In this document: piece by piece, positions 47,001 through 61,000 of the stretch
Position numbering within the stretch: position 1 is the first letter of the stretch
How the letters are laid out: each line of letters begins with the position of its first letter
Source: Rhynchonema sp. JSB1_4
Lineage: Eukaryota > Nematoda > Chromadorea > Monhysterida > Xyalidae
DNA length: 64,000 bases
NCBI GenBank assembly: GCA_030248065.1
Contig: JASAMV010000618.1
Location: forward strand, 144,210 to 208,209
Direction: 5' to 3'
Notes under the pieces: model-generated
What the model saw: the letters and a program-made list of their open reading frames with translations, nothing else
What the model was told of the DNA's origin: nothing
The model's database searches: none
Translations under genes and position numbers: made by a program

Positions 47001-49264
47001 ACGTGGTAGAAACCGGAAGTTTTCACTTTCAGCGATGATATGCAAGGATAATAACGGGCTTGACGGCCGTCACTTTCATTCCTCGCGAAACGACGTAAAC
47101 GTCAGCGTCTCAAGAGACCGCAAATTGACACTTTGTCAATCAAGCTTTTGACAGGATGGGCGCTTTTTCGCACTTTTAACATCAAAAGGCGTGGGTAAGA
47201 TATACAAAAAACACTCATTAATTCACGTCAGAAAGCAAGCTGCTCTGTGCCCAATGCTGTAATCTTAATATCAAGCCAAACTAAAGTGCTGAGAACATAC
47301 TTGGCTAAAATCGACACAAATTTACGTTCACAAGATGTCCGTAAAGTCAACGGAACACTGCGACTCCTATTTTCTCAGTTCATGGGCGCATTATTGGCAT
47401 GTGGGCTAAAGCAATTTATAGAATATTCGATTAGGTTTTAAGCCGGCCAGGGCACGCCGCGGGCACCTAATGCTTACTTACGACCGCTGGCAGCCGAAAC
47501 TATTTTCTTACCGTTGAAAAAGCAGCGATACATCATGCGTCTGTCTGGCCTGGTCCACTTTGGCGAAAACAAAAAAAACCAGACGGGGTAGCAGAGAAAC
47601 AACGTTCCATCTTGAAAAAGTTACATTTACAACAGGGCAGTTTTGATTCAATTTTGACTTTGCAAGACACACAAAAGCAGATAGTGTCTGCTTTCTCGAA
47701 AAAGCAGTTGGGCAGACTTTGGCGAAAGTTGTTCCGCCGAAAGAAAAGAGCACTGAACAGCCTGGACTGGAAATAGGAAACAACATTGAATGTCCTTTCC
47801 TTTTATGTATGAGCTCAGCTTGCAAGGATGGTGAGTCAGCGCTGCGACCTGCAAACAGTTCGCTGGCAGTGATCACAATAAAAACTTATTTGATTGGGCA
47901 AGTAACCGTCGGAGACGTAGCAACAACACAAGTGTCGTGAAGCATGAAAAAATTGCATGTCATCAACTGAAATTTCCAGTCCAGAAAATTAATCCCCTAT
48001 CGAAGCCAGGAAATGTTTCAGATGAACGAATATGCGTTGCTTGGCAGCAGTGTGCAGCTGCATGTTTATTTTACAACGCTGACGTCAGAGGAGCTTAGCA
48101 CAGCCTGCGACCAAAACAACGGGTCAGAACGTGTGAAACAAAACCTGTCAGAGTCATCAAGACAAGTACAAGCTGCTGCGATACGGCAGGATGCCAGACT
48201 GCAATGCAACCAAGAGCAAAACTGCAAGAATATGGTGAGTTTTCACCAACTCACAGACAGAAACCAATAGAAACGAAATTAAAATCGATCAATCATGCGA
48301 ACGAAGTCTAATCCAATTATGAAACAGTTTCTAAAAGGAAGTAGATATTATCTGGCTGAACTAGGTGACTGAAGATTGAAGAATGCGAAACAGTTTCCCC
48401 AAGAAAAGGCGACTAAAACTTGCAAAGGAAGACAACCGATATAAAATGGACAAAATTCCTGAAAGTCGTCAAACTCAATGAACTCACCTGTTGTCGTTGG
48501 TCCTGCTCTCCATCCGTGACTGACGGACTGTGATGTCCTCCTCCTCCTTGTTGCTGTTGCTGGTTGTAGTCATCCATCATCGCAGCGAACAGAACGGCAG
48601 GGATGGAATGCGCTGAAATGAATTGATGTTGTTTTCCGTTGGATTCAGATATAATGATCGTTCTTTGGTTGGAGGTGGCTCCATCTAAATGGGATGCAGC
48701 TACATACCACAAAGGATCTCTCAAATTCAGTAGACACTCGTTGCTTGACCACAATCGTTGTTACCACGAACTCTCGAAAGCCGAAATGAACCGAAAAAAG
48801 CCGCATTGAAGACAAATGAATGCAAAGCGAATGCTGCACTCAGCAATAAATTATTTACGGGTTCACTCAGAGCACAAGCACATGGGCACTAAACCCATGA
48901 GTCATTTCATTATCGAGAGCAGAACCTTGCCACTTAAAGCGGAAGCGGAAAATCTGTGTGAATGTTGCGAAATCGAAACCGTGAAGAGCTCAAAGTCGAA
49001 CTTGCCTCGTATTGAATAATTATCGCCCATGAAGGAGTCAAATTTTATTCTGGTGAGTTGGAGTGAGTAAAACATATGAAAACGCAGCCAACCTGAAGCA
49101 GTGCGTTTCTGCAGTTCCCTAAATTCGCGATTAGACGACGTTGGATATCGATGAGACAGCGTCACATTGACTGGCCCGCAGTCATCGCCGGTGCTCGCGT
49201 CCGACGATTTGCGTGCCAATGGAGATAGGAAATTCTGCAATTTTATGCTTTTTGGTAAAGACAT
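41081..49264 (-). CDS. CEP170: CEP170-like centrosomal protein, 16 exons
   Basis: Minus-strand exons: 49264-49093, 48612-48488, 46558-46093, 45923-45768, 45691-45512, 45419-45177, 44923-44657, 44361-44188, 43829-43608, 43555-43414, 43336-42700, 42287-42171, 41929-41765, 41706-41633, 41500-41343, 41277-41081 (1,164 residues, all phases closing). CEP170 proteins sit at the subdistal appendages of the mother centriole and on microtubules (established). The link rests on GRTPLFGAQPSWWGEDESDE, a near-signature of CEP170, then GTSFTIAFHDDDPTG and SDSGTYVVDG followed by EARIAIDRALGI, in the family order. The first four exons are low-complexity: polyglutamine/glycine at about 70-80, a poly-proline PPPPPPY, and His/Pro/Ala-rich sequence. 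I see no N-terminal FHA domain, which vertebrate CEP170 has. It could be lost, or the true N-terminus may differ from my model, with 46-49 kb the least certain part. A second terminal cassette lies downstream. Confidence 0.78.
47981..48232 (+). CDS. Possible exon opposite CEP170-like intron 2
   Basis: An 84-codon open stretch runs from a good acceptor (AAATTTCCAG) to a strong donor (GTGAGTTTTC) on the plus strand, inside intron 2 (46559-48487) of the minus-strand gene. The peptide (containing SSVQLHVYFTTLTSEELSTA) looks protein-like but has no recognisable domain. No partner exons were found on either side. It may be a nested gene fragment or chance. Confidence 0.22.
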
Positions 49265-51643
49265 TGTTTGAAAAGGTTTGTTGATTTTACATGAGAATGA
49301 TAGATTTCTGAGTTTTAAGTCAAGTTATTGGTACACGACGTGTCAAAACTCCCCAGCTGCTTCACAGTTTAAAAGTTTGGAAAAGAGCTGAGAGGAAAGG
49401 TCTGACATTTCCGAGAGCTCCTGGAACGGTCATTAAAACCAGCACAAACCGACACACCAAGAACATTGTGCTTCTCTGAAGATATACCTTGCATAAGTAC
49501 GCATTTGAACTGGTCTGGTGCCATTCTAGAAAGGCATTAAACATTCAGGAAAGTGACAGAACTGAAAATATGAAGTGCTAAGCATTTAAGACGCGAGCAA
49601 ACAGTTGTCGCTCATACTTTGTCGATTTTGGTTGGGCAGAAACAGAAACACGCTGGCGCTCCTGCAAATCAGTTGCACGTCACAGAACTTATTTATGACC
49701 CGACACAATTGACTTCAAACACTGCTGCAATTTATTATTTGCATTTCAAATGAAAAAGAGTCAGGATAACAATTTGACGAAGATAAAATTGCAGCATATG
49801 ACAAGAAATAAGATTGATATCTGCTCTCTCGCCCGGATTAATTCATATCGAATGAACTGCCAGTACCAAAATGTTCTAAATCTATTCAGTGCCTTTCAAG
49901 ACCACGATTTCCAAGGTATAAGAAAAGTACGTAAGTTACAATCGAACCTAAACTCAAACCAAATGGAACGACAAACAAAATGTGCAATATCCAATTTCCA
50001 ACAATGGTTAGTCGTGCACAGGGCGGTGTGTATCTATGTATCTGCAGGTTGTCAGGTTAGAACTGGACTGGATTAGGATTTCTGTCGTGCCAGCCAGGTT
50101 TTCAACATTAGGCACATGGGTGTGCGCAACGCACACGTGAATCAGCCGGCCGTTGTGTGTGCCTGTTTTCAATATGTACCCGTGCCTGTGTCCCATGGTG
50201 GTGGGTAGCTCTCTGGTTATTATGTGGCCGGACACAATGCGTACCGTCGTGATAGAGAATTTCGCAATAAATAAACGCGTGTTGTGTGTCAAAGCGTAAC
50301 CAAGCTGCACACTGAACCCATAGGAGTTGCGCATGCTTGTGGTTGTTTTTGCGGTTTTACTATTTTCCAATGGCTTGCCTTCAAAAACCTGGGTATTGGA
50401 TCTATTCGATCTGAACGTGAGCTTATTACTGATATAAAATTGTTCAGACTTGCAATACAGAAGAAAAGTATGCTGTGGATAAAATATGATAAAAGCGAAT
50501 AACGAAAACAAGTCTGAGGAACAGGCTGCCCGACATACAGTATTTGTGGCAATAAACCATGAGCGAGCAATGATAGTGAAAAACAGGGGTGAAAAACACA
50601 GAGCGTACCAGAGAATGGCAATTTTTTTCAACACTTGATGCCAGAGAAAGCGCATGCATACTGAAACGCTACGCAGTATGCATGATGTACACATGTAGAA
50701 AATGATTGAACTTGCATGTGCCCAAGATCATACGCTCATTTTGTGCTGCCAGAGGCCAGCTACAGTAGCATTCGTAGGGAAACTGGACGCTTTTTGATAA
50801 CAAGCGTTGTTCTGCTGGTTTGCTACCGTCTTTTGCTGTGGTTCAATTGTACAAACCAACAGAACGCCAAATCCCTCGGGGGCAAGAATGCTCGTAAACG
50901 ATGGGAGCACACGCGCTCAGTCTGACCAGTGCAACAAGTGATTATCTAGAAATGGGAAACACTGGGTTTGGGCAGGCCTCGGGTAGTCATCAGTCAAATG
51001 ACCTTAGTTTTTTCAAGCCAAGTCTCTTCATTGAGATACTTCGGAATTTCACTCAAATACGCTCACAATTGTGCTGCAATCGTCGAGTTATTAATTCCAC
51101 AGCGCAGGAAACAATCGCAGACAACTTCCGTTCCGAAAGGCAATTGAATCAAAGTTCAAGACCAACGCAAAAATGCGCAATGAACTTCTGTCTCTCTCGC
51201 ATTAGAAAATGATGCGCGCAACGTCGCCTAGCGTGTTGAATAATAAACTATCGGAAAATTCAATATCTGCAGCAGCCCAACATACTGACTGACTTATTGA
51301 ACTGGACGTTCTTTTGCGAGAACAAAATTGCGGGTTGGCTTGGTTGACAAAATGTCGCAGGCGCGCATATAAAAACGACAACGTGTTTATTTTCATCGTG
51401 TGACGCGACAAAGCGCAGGCGTTCGTTCGTTGGTTACACATTCATTCAATGGCAGTACGGAATAGAAAGCAACAGTGAACAGGGAGAAACACTTGACAAC
51501 CCCACAAGAGAGACATGATATCGAATTTCAGCTGAGAAATTGCTGCGCGCCTCGAAAAAAAAGATGACAGCTGCGAAAACAGGTTCGGCACCCTTGCGAG
51601 GTTTAAAAACAACACTTCAATCCAATTGTGCCCTTTCACTTAC
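49265..51643. other. Upstream of the CEP170-like gene; no gene recognised
   Basis: No confident exon. A 228-codon minus-strand frame (50694-50008) is unusually long for this composition, but its translation is hydrophobic then polar without domain or splice context, so I do not call it a gene. The promoter of the CEP170-like gene presumably lies in the first part of this interval. Confidence 0.35.
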
Positions 51644-51862
51644 CCCTTTGACCCCTGATGGTGTCCGTCCGGGCGTCGGGGGTCGACTGTTGAAGGCCCT
51701 TGCGGCACAATGGGGATCCGGTGGCTGCAGATCGAGTTTGTAGGCGCGACGTTTCATGCGTTGCTCGTGGGGCGTGGCCTGGAAAAACAGGCAGTGGGTG
51801 TACTGCTTCTCCCATGATGAAACATCGAAAATCTCCATGGTGAACGACAGTTTGGCCACCAA
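51644..51862 (-). CDS. Orphan coding exon, unknown gene
   Basis: A 73-codon frame starts at ATG 51862 and ends at a strong donor (GTAAGTG) in phase 0. The peptide is protein-like and compositionally unlike its surroundings (SSWEKQYTHCLFFQATPHEQ, then RMKRRAYKLDL and a Pro-rich end). It does not match a family I know. A phase-0 acceptor downstream on this strand occurs at 46558 in the CEP170-like gene, so it could be an alternative first exon of that gene; this is speculation. A MITE begins 10 bp upstream of the ATG, so the original exon start or promoter may have been displaced by that insertion. Confidence 0.45.
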
Positions 51863-51871
51863 TCTACCATA

Positions 51872-52097
51872 GGGTGGAATTTTCGAAACGGTGTAAAGGT
51901 CAGTTGGGTGTAAAGGTCGGTGGAAAGCTCGGTCGACAGCTCAGTGTGATAGACCTCGGTGTAAACTTGAAACATTCCACGTTAATAACAGGCAATGTTT
52001 CACGTTTACACCGAGCTACGCCGACCTAGCTTTCGACCGAACTTTACGCCGACCTTTACGCCCAACTGACCTTTACACCGTTTCGAAAATTCCACCC
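51872..52097. mobile_element. MITE family 3 copy 3
   Basis: A 226 bp element almost identical to 8684-8909, starting GGGTGGAATTTTCGAAAC and ending AAATTCCACCC. The flanking triplets are ATA and ATT, a target duplication with one mismatch. It sits immediately upstream of the orphan exon at 51644-51862. Confidence 0.85.
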
Positions 52098-55000
52098 ATT
52101 AACTACCGAATTATATATACTGTACTCTATTGATGACTATTCTTTACAGTGAACAAAACGGATCCCATTCAATTCACCACTGGAGGCAGCCTATCACTCT
52201 CTGTGAAAACTACAAAAAACATCCACTGTACAGAGACGCACTATTGTTTGAAGACAACGTCACCAAAGTAGGCATATATGAACAAATGATTGTTGTTTAT
52301 TCTGAGATTCGCACCTTTAGCCAGCACAGGTGTGGTCTTAGCTATTTTATCAGGTCAGCAAGAGCATTTTCGCGCCCAGAATGGGACAAGTCAGTATGTA
52401 CAGTGACCCAATTCCTTGCAGCCAACCCACTAACCATGCTAGAATAATGCTGACTGTGCAACCAGAGATAACAACCGCGGACGGTTTTTGTCACAAAACC
52501 GTCGAAAATATGATATTTGAAGTTTGATGATAGCAAGCGTCGCACAGAAATTTACCAGACCGCTAAAAATTCGTCGCAGCCACAGAAAGTAGCGCTGACA
52601 TTGGGTTCATTTTAGCGTCAAAGTCGAGTTCAAATGTACGCAAACATGCACACAGACAGCATGTTTTCTAACTTTTGTGTCCACAACATTGTGTGCGGGA
52701 CTCCAACACACACACCGAAACATGAAGGTGTTATAGCTGGTCACGCGTACATAACATGGTTCCAGTGAGTCGTGGGTCTCACACGCTTGCACTGGCCTGG
52801 AATGGTCAGGCTGGCAGAACCACCCGCGCGCGCAGGGTCTGAGCCCCGGCAATACATTACACACACACACAAACCATGAGCTCATTCTAATGTTTGTCGG
52901 AGTGTGGGGCTTAGTGCCGGAATTTCTGGACACCAGAATGTCCGAATAAGACTTCGGTTTATATTGCATGGTTGTAGGATCAGCCTAGGACCGGAAACCG
53001 ACGTTGTATGGTGCTTTCGGGTTATTATGAATACACGCGGAACGCTGCATTGCCAGCCCAGCTTTTTAGCTGTTCCCCGCATGCACAATACATACATGTA
53101 TTAGCCAGTGATCATATTTCGCATAATATTTCACTTTCAGTCAAACACCCGGTTCAGCAGAGACAGCTACAGCGTTCTTGTTTAGGATTGCGTGCGCCTT
53201 TCGGAGCAATGTTTGTCTGTGAACAACAAGGAATAACGGAACAGTATGGCACGTCACGACGGAACGGTGGCAGGAATTATAACTCTGGCAGGCCAAAGTG
53301 GCAGGTTTCATGCGTGAGAATGAAAACCGACAATTTTCGGAGTAGCCGCCACGCTTGTTTAGGTTATTTGGGGGGAACAAAGATACGCAATAAGCGCCCC
53401 GCTTCAAACAAAGATACTGTAGCTTTTCGAACAGCAAAGGTTGTGGGAAAAAATGGCGAACAAGAAACCGGACGGCACACATTGAGGATGGACCTGCGTG
53501 GCTTTTATAACTTCTCATTATGGCTGACATATGTAGATCCTACACTTTCTGAGGAACAACAATCAGACAGACATAATCAAAATCAGCTCATGCCAGCATC
53601 TGTGCTATATATATATATATATATATCTGGCAATTGATGTATCAATCCACATATACTGTAACCCTTACCACGGATTTCGAGCGTTGCTGCATGTTTCGTG
53701 ACTGGTGCACTGATTGGCTGCGATAGTGTGCCGAGTGGTTGAGGAAAAATTTGGCGATTTTCTCCGCTGATCTGTCCCGTTTCAGCTCGCGATCACGACG
53801 ACGGTGAAGCACACAGCGACCTTCAGGGGTGTTTTTGGTCGATTTTATCACAAAGTACGTGATTAAAAAATGCACTCAAAGCGCAAAAACCGACTAAATT
53901 GACGCGTAAATCACAGTAATAGATCCTAAATTATACACAGTGAGTCTCCATAGCAACTGCGAGAACTCAACTCTCACTCTGCATGGAATAAAATGAGAAT
54001 GAAAAAATAATAAACAAAACTACGCGTGTTGGCGCGTACCAAGTCCGAGACTCATCGTAAACACACAGTCACATTTGGATGTCACCGTTTCAGAGTCCGA
54101 CCGCGCGCTCAACATTGTGTTTTGCGTTAAATTGAGTCCACACGTTATTTTAGTTCAGTCAATTTTTTCTATTTTTTGGAGGGGAAATATTTTTGGTGTT
54201 GGTGTTGTTCGCATCGCATGCGCATGACAGAGCGAATAAGAGGATGTCAAAATATGAATGTAGCCATCCGTTTTTTTTGAAAGATAATGGATCTCTCTTT
54301 CCCTCTTGCTCTTCATGTGGATGTTGGATATAACATATTTTTTGCATTTTGATAACGACACTGAAACGTCTGCAAGAACTGCTTGTTAATTCTGGTAGAT
54401 GAGCAGGAAACGTAAAAAGAACAGACAAACCTAACAGCAATTCTTATGTTTGTAACATTTTGATTTATTTATTTTGAACTTGCAACAATTTATTTTGAAA
54501 GCGCTGGCAAAACCGCTATCATAGACATAGGAAACTACCATTGTTCAAAATGCCCGCTGTTGTTCTGCTCTGTTTTGACTCTCAGTCTCTACAGAACAGA
54601 TGGAGTAAAAACACAAACAACACAAATATTATTCAGTAATGTGAATTCAATGTTTTCCGCATGACATTGAAAAATGTAACTAAAAATTATAGTTTCATCC
54701 GTGTGTGCTGCTTTATAATCCAAAAATTACAATTGTTGGCGACAGAAATAGCACAGCTTGGCGCTAAACCCTCGCAAATTGCCGTAAAATGAGAAACCAC
54801 GATTCCTGCCTGCAGTTGGCATCGAATTTTTTATTGTTGTTTGTGATAAAAAAAAGATGGCGAGAATTACGACAAGTGTTTTTCATAAACCAGATGCAAA
54901 AGTGCAGCAGAACAAAAACAGGCTGCAAAACGCATTTGCTAACGAAAATGTGGGCTTCTTTCTGCTCAAACAGTGTCCCAAAACAAAGTGCCCATTCAGT

Positions 55001-58000
55001 CCATGGAGAAGCAACCAGAAAGGCTTTGGCAGACGAAAGAAGCTTTTCATGATGAATTGATCCTGCACAAAAAATCTTGTTGGCGTAAAGCAACCAGACA
55101 GAGGCGGTCAAAAGTAACGTTTTGTTACGTGCACCCAGGTCACAAGAATTAGAAAACCGGCATTATCATACTTTGGCGCCCCCACGTGATTGAAGAATGA
55201 CAAAAAACATCCGCAAGTTTTCTGAGAACCCTTTATCACGACAAAATGTTTATCGTAGGCGTAAAAATCAGCTAAAGCCTTGTGGCACTAGCAACTTTTC
55301 ATAAATTTTGTGCCCATAGTAAACATGCTCTTGAGCCGTTTATGGCCTGAATTGCGGTATAAAGCGGCATAAGAGCCTATAAAGTATTTCCGCCAAAGTT
55401 TGTACAGCACGTGCATGAGGTTAGAGACGCACACGAGTTTTTCGAGAGCAGCTGAAGCGAGATAAGTTGACCACTTGGCAAGTTCTTGTCGAAGTTAGTC
55501 CTGGACCGGGTACCATTATGCAAAGATGAACCTGTACACGTACACCCAACAAATGTAGTCTTCACTTCGGTACCCACTTTTGAGACAGAGTTCGAAAGAA
55601 TCTATCGTACCGTAGTATGAAGAAAAGCAGAAATAGCAATAAGTTCATACTGAAGTGCGCTCAAACATACAAGCGGCACTCCCGAAGCCCATATTCAGGT
55701 CAGACTGTAGCTCACACTTAGACCTGACCAGCTGAAAGATATTAGCCGAAGCTGCATCAGGCACACACACGGGACGGGAGCTGAAACGAAGTCAGGTGCA
55801 CACGAACCGATGCAAAGGTGTCATTTTGTTCGTGACATGTTTGCCTTTGCCTGCGTCCACCTTGTTATCATGCATTGCTTGCCCGGTGCGTCAGGCCAGA
55901 TATCATAGAAGCATATCTGCGAGGAAATCTGATAAAGACAACGGCAGTGGCATTGACATGGATATTGGCCGCCTAACGAGCTATGTAGTGTAGTGTAGAT
56001 GTTCTGACGCACGGTTGTATGGACACCTTTGTCCAACCATGTTTACCTTTTCCCATTGCTATCCGCGCTATTGAAGGAGGATATGGATTGACATGCGGCA
56101 AAAACATTGTTGCATTTTTCTCCAAGATATGTGGCCAGTGGCACAAGTATCAAATAAAAACGGGCTTCGGGAGACTGCGACACCCGTCATCTGGGTGGAT
56201 CACAAATCGCAACAAGCAGACGCGTTTTTATGACCGGACGACCACTGTGGAGGCATCTCATACACACTCACGAGGAGGTGAGCTTGCACGTGAGCATTAC
56301 TTTGTAACTTTGCTGCCACCCTTTGGTGCTGTGAATGGTTGCAAGATGCCTTTGGTAATGCCAAGGTATATGCTTCGGTCAGAAAGAAAACCAGCATTGT
56401 ATGCTCATTGCATTATAGATTCTGAATTACAGCTTTTTGTTCTGAGCCTTGTCTGAAACTAATTGCAACCGTGGGTTCTGAAAATTTCATGATAACTGCC
56501 CAAGTGGAATACAGTTGGCAGTTTTGTTGTTTTGCAACGGCACTCAATATCGTGAAACAATCAGCAGTCAAAGATGGAATGTTTATGATGCAGACCAGTA
56601 AAAGCAAAGCCAAACTCACACCCGGTACCTAATAAGGTAAGGCACACGTAATGTACACCTACAGTACTTATACGAAATGTTTCAATCGGAAAGGTCGCAG
56701 GTTACGGCATCACCAAGCTAATATTGCGCCCAGAACAGCTGCTGCATTCGACGAGCTCGCCGCGCGAAGAAGGAAATGAAATCAAAACATCATCCCTGCT
56801 TCCAACGGAAGCATAAAAAAGCAAACTTTCTGAATTTCCTCTTCTAATGAACAAACTGACCGGCCGTCGCATGTGTGAGGGTGGGCGAGATGGCATTTCC
56901 ACGGGTGTCCACGTGCGCAGAACGGCGTCCCGTGTTTGCCACATGTCCATTTCAGCCATGTTTTGTTCTTGGATCACATTTATTAGAATTTTGCGCCCGT
57001 ATATAAATTTTGGATGAAGTTTTTATGCTTCACTTATTCAAGTGGTTTTTTGTTTGGGCGTCTGAAGAACAAGATAAAAACAAGTGGTTAAAATATTGCT
57101 AAAACTTTGTGATCAGCCACATAAAAGCATTTTTCTTTGAATGTTCGCTCAAGGACTAGCGACTGCAAATGGTCATACGCCTAACGATCTATAACACCAG
57201 GATCGTGAAGCACGTTCCGAGTTCCAGCATGGAGCCGAAAGTGTTTTTGAAACAGAAAACAGAAATGTCACGTCAAGTCTATTCAAGTTGGCATACCTTG
57301 AGTGGATACACCCTGAGTGCACATCACGTGGTCATGTCCGACAGACCATGTTTGTGCTTCGGTATTGATCGGTGTGATGCAATGAAACAAAAAGATGAGT
57401 GTTCTCAGCCCGGAGCTCGGTCTGCCGCTCTTGGCCCGAAAGTGCACAGCAGCCTGAAACAAACACCTCGTGGAGTACCACCGACAGAGGCACCTGGCAT
57501 TTGGCATGTGCACAAGTTGAACCGTTTCGACAAGTTTCGTGTTACCACTCAGGCTGTTTCAGCGTGTCTGGTCGGGCCGAGCCAACGGGATCAGTGACAT
57601 GCGTAGTCCGCTGTTCGGAAACCGGATAGGTAAACCAGCAAGGTACAGGTGGTGATGCTGTAACTCAATGCATTCGGCGCAGCAGCAAGTTCGAGCTCGC
57701 CTCACTCTCGGTGGAGCATATAAAGAGCAGCCGTGCACCAACTTCAACTTTGTTACTTTCACACGAACCATACAATGACATGTTCGACAATATGTTAATT
57801 TGATGGCGTTTTTTAGTTGAAAAAGGAAGGTGAACACCAGCAGGCATAGTATCCCATCGGCATAAACCACCCTGTTTCTTTTATTCATTAATGACATTGT
57901 GACCCACAAAATTTGTCAAGTCCCCAGACCACACCACTTTGCGAACTGTGCTGGCGTTCTCATGAATAGTAAAAAACCGAAACACGCTCGGTCATGTTGT

Positions 58001-61000
58001 GTGTGAGGGTGAATCATCATTTTGTCAAATGAAATGTTTGGGGAGGAACAAATAAATTATACACACGTTTATCAAGTGACAAGTTTATGCAAATGCGCAC
58101 TGTTTGATCAGCTGAGTAAGAATTTTTATCAACTAACAAAACGTGCCCTAGTATGTATGTATGTAGGTGTTATGTAGCGGGTTTTCTTCGAGTCAATCGC
58201 TCGCAAATACTTGTGGTTCCCCCGTTCCTCAACTGTGTGTTTCATTCGATAAAGCTGGATTTCTGTATTTTTGATAGGAACTGTTGTAGCCGCGATTGCG
58301 GCGTGTACATTCTCCAGGTAATACAAACCGAGCTTACACACTGAACCGTATAAATTACGTTACGCAACCACAAACCACCCACAGCAGTTATCAATCTGAA
58401 AACGTTGCGCCAGTGATATCACTATAGCACACCACACCCACGACGGGCTTGACTGGAGGTGTAACATAACATGTTGTACTACCCCAACGTGACACTTTTG
58501 ATCTTAATCCGACTTACAATCATGTTTGTGTCACACAAGTTACCGAGTACTGTAGCTGACTTGCGATTTGGGTGTAGATAAACACAGATTACTCGCAACA
58601 TGGCACCCAAGTAACGTAAACTTGGAGAAATGTTACCGCATGTGGTGATGTGACACACACCGCAGGTGGAGATAACAATATTTCGATTTTGTACGTATCG
58701 TGCGCCCAAATGTGAGTGCTATCACAACCGCGTGTATAGTCATGATGAGTGGTGGATGACCAATTTTGGCAATCGTTACATTTGATTACATGTGCAAATT
58801 TTACATACTTTGTTTCAAGTATACATAAAAATTACCACTATGTGCAAACAAAAACGCACTCCAGCTGCGCATATGCTGTGTTGCTGCGCGTGTTGATCTT
58901 TTGCGCATGAACTTTGGTCGCGCGCTTGACTAGATAGATAAAAAAGGAACTAAACTTTAAACGGAGACAGTCGTTTTGGTTTTTGTTGTTGTTATCGTAG
59001 TTTGACACAACCTGTTTACGTTTAGTAGACTTGCATGACTATTGAACGATTACAGTTTTTATCCATGATAAAGTTTTAAGACCCTTGCATAGATTACCCC
59101 CACAGAAATGTTAGTTTTCTTCATTTCCATTTTAAACAGATGTCGCTCTGGAGATCTGTGATCATTTTTCTAAATACATATCTCGTTCAAACTTTCACTT
59201 TCGTTTATCTTGGTCTGGGGAACTGGTTTCGAACAAAATCTCAAGATTATGCAAATATTCCCACGTATAGTTTGGTTTCTCAGCCATAGGCTCTTTTAGT
59301 AACCAACCCTAAATACGTAACACCCCCTGCTTTCACAGCTTTCCTAAATATCAATCGAAAAAGGAAATTTTCGCGCTCGCGCTCGCATGCTAAGCACGCG
59401 CGTTCAAGCGGAAAATACCGGTTGCTGCCAAATTATGCGTGAGATGAATTACGTTGGCCGAGATATGGATTTAGGTGACCAAATTTGTGCAACACTATCT
59501 GCGCAAGTCTCACATCGGACAGACTTTCTTATCTTACAGTTCCTTGGACTTGCAGAAAAGTCCGGTCCATGTATTAGCGCAACAATTACAAATCGGTTTG
59601 ACCGAAAATTAGCCCGTGGAATAAGACGAACATGTGACTTCATATTGGAAAGTGTTACTGTATTTAGCCGTAAATCGTCGTTTTGGGGGCGGGAAACACA
59701 GTTATCATGCGAGTAATTCTTGGGTGCAGATTTTAGATTTTCATGCTTATCAGCCAGATGGACTGACTTTGCCCACTAATCTTGTTTGGGAAAACGACTT
59801 TTAGCGCTCGTTCAGTTTTCCTGTGCTTCAGTGCGCAGTGTTGTCCAACTATGTGACTGTCTTGGTTTAGTGGTCAACAAGTCACCATATTTGGCCGGGA
59901 TATTAACGGATCACTGAGATTTTTAGTTGGGGACCATTGGAGGAAAATGTTGGCTATGTCGCATACACACACTCTGCGCTTTGTTTACCAATGTTTTGCG
60001 AAAGTTGTGCGTGGTTTTCGTTTCCTGTAGGTTTCGGCATGGATCCAGCGTAAACATGGGGGTAGATTGCGGAAACCCGCGGGTGTCGATAGTGCGCGAA
60101 GTCTGACACAACATTTATCTGCTGCACAAGATTTACCTACATACATAGTGCGCACACAACGCAAATTGTGGTCACCACCAATGCACATTGTATTGGCTGC
60201 TATTGACAGACAATTGGACAAATCAAGTGCTCGCACCGGTACTTGTATTCCCACTTTTTGGGTACAACGCATTTGTTTGGCACAATACAGACGCTTTTGC
60301 CTTGCTACCTCAGGATTCAAGAAAATGTAACGTCACTTCCACCACGTATGATGTCCGCAACAGCTAAACCGTTTTCGCGCTCTGCCGGACAACCGGTGTG
60401 CACGCAATGTTCTTGAGCCCTGATTTTCTTCAAGTGCGACACTTTCATGCCAAAATCTCTCCTCCATCTGAAAGTATCTGAAAGGTTGTCAAGTTTTACA
60501 GGATTTTACTTTGTCGACTTGGTATACATATGCATTGTATTGTAGTAGGTGCACTTTGGTCACTTCGGTGTAATTAGTCTCCATAAACTATTTGACTGGA
60601 AATTTGGTATCGATAATAAGGTCACCAGAAATTACGTTTTTCATGAAGCTACTGAAAGCTCTACAGCAGTAAAAACTTTTTGCGAGCAACTTTACATTGC
60701 TTCATTATTTATTATGTGTCATTGATTACTTCATTTTTCAAGGCATAACAACAATGCTACAATTATATTTCTCTGAGCAAACAAAAACGAGTCTTGCTCA
60801 GGTCACCAATTCCCAGCTACACAAATGTGCAAAATAATGCAATATGCAGTATTCTGTTGTAATGTGCTGAAGAAACCGACAATAAGACAATGTTTGTTTT
60901 GTTTTGTATATTGTACAACATGTTTTATATTTATTTCTTCATTTACACACGAAACTAACGGATGCGTGAAGCTTGCTAACCACCTCAACTGTCAACATTA

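Noticed and set aside
50008..50694. 228-residue minus-strand protein
   Set aside because: Long frame but no domain, no splice context and an implausible composition that shifts midway. It cannot be supported as a gene.
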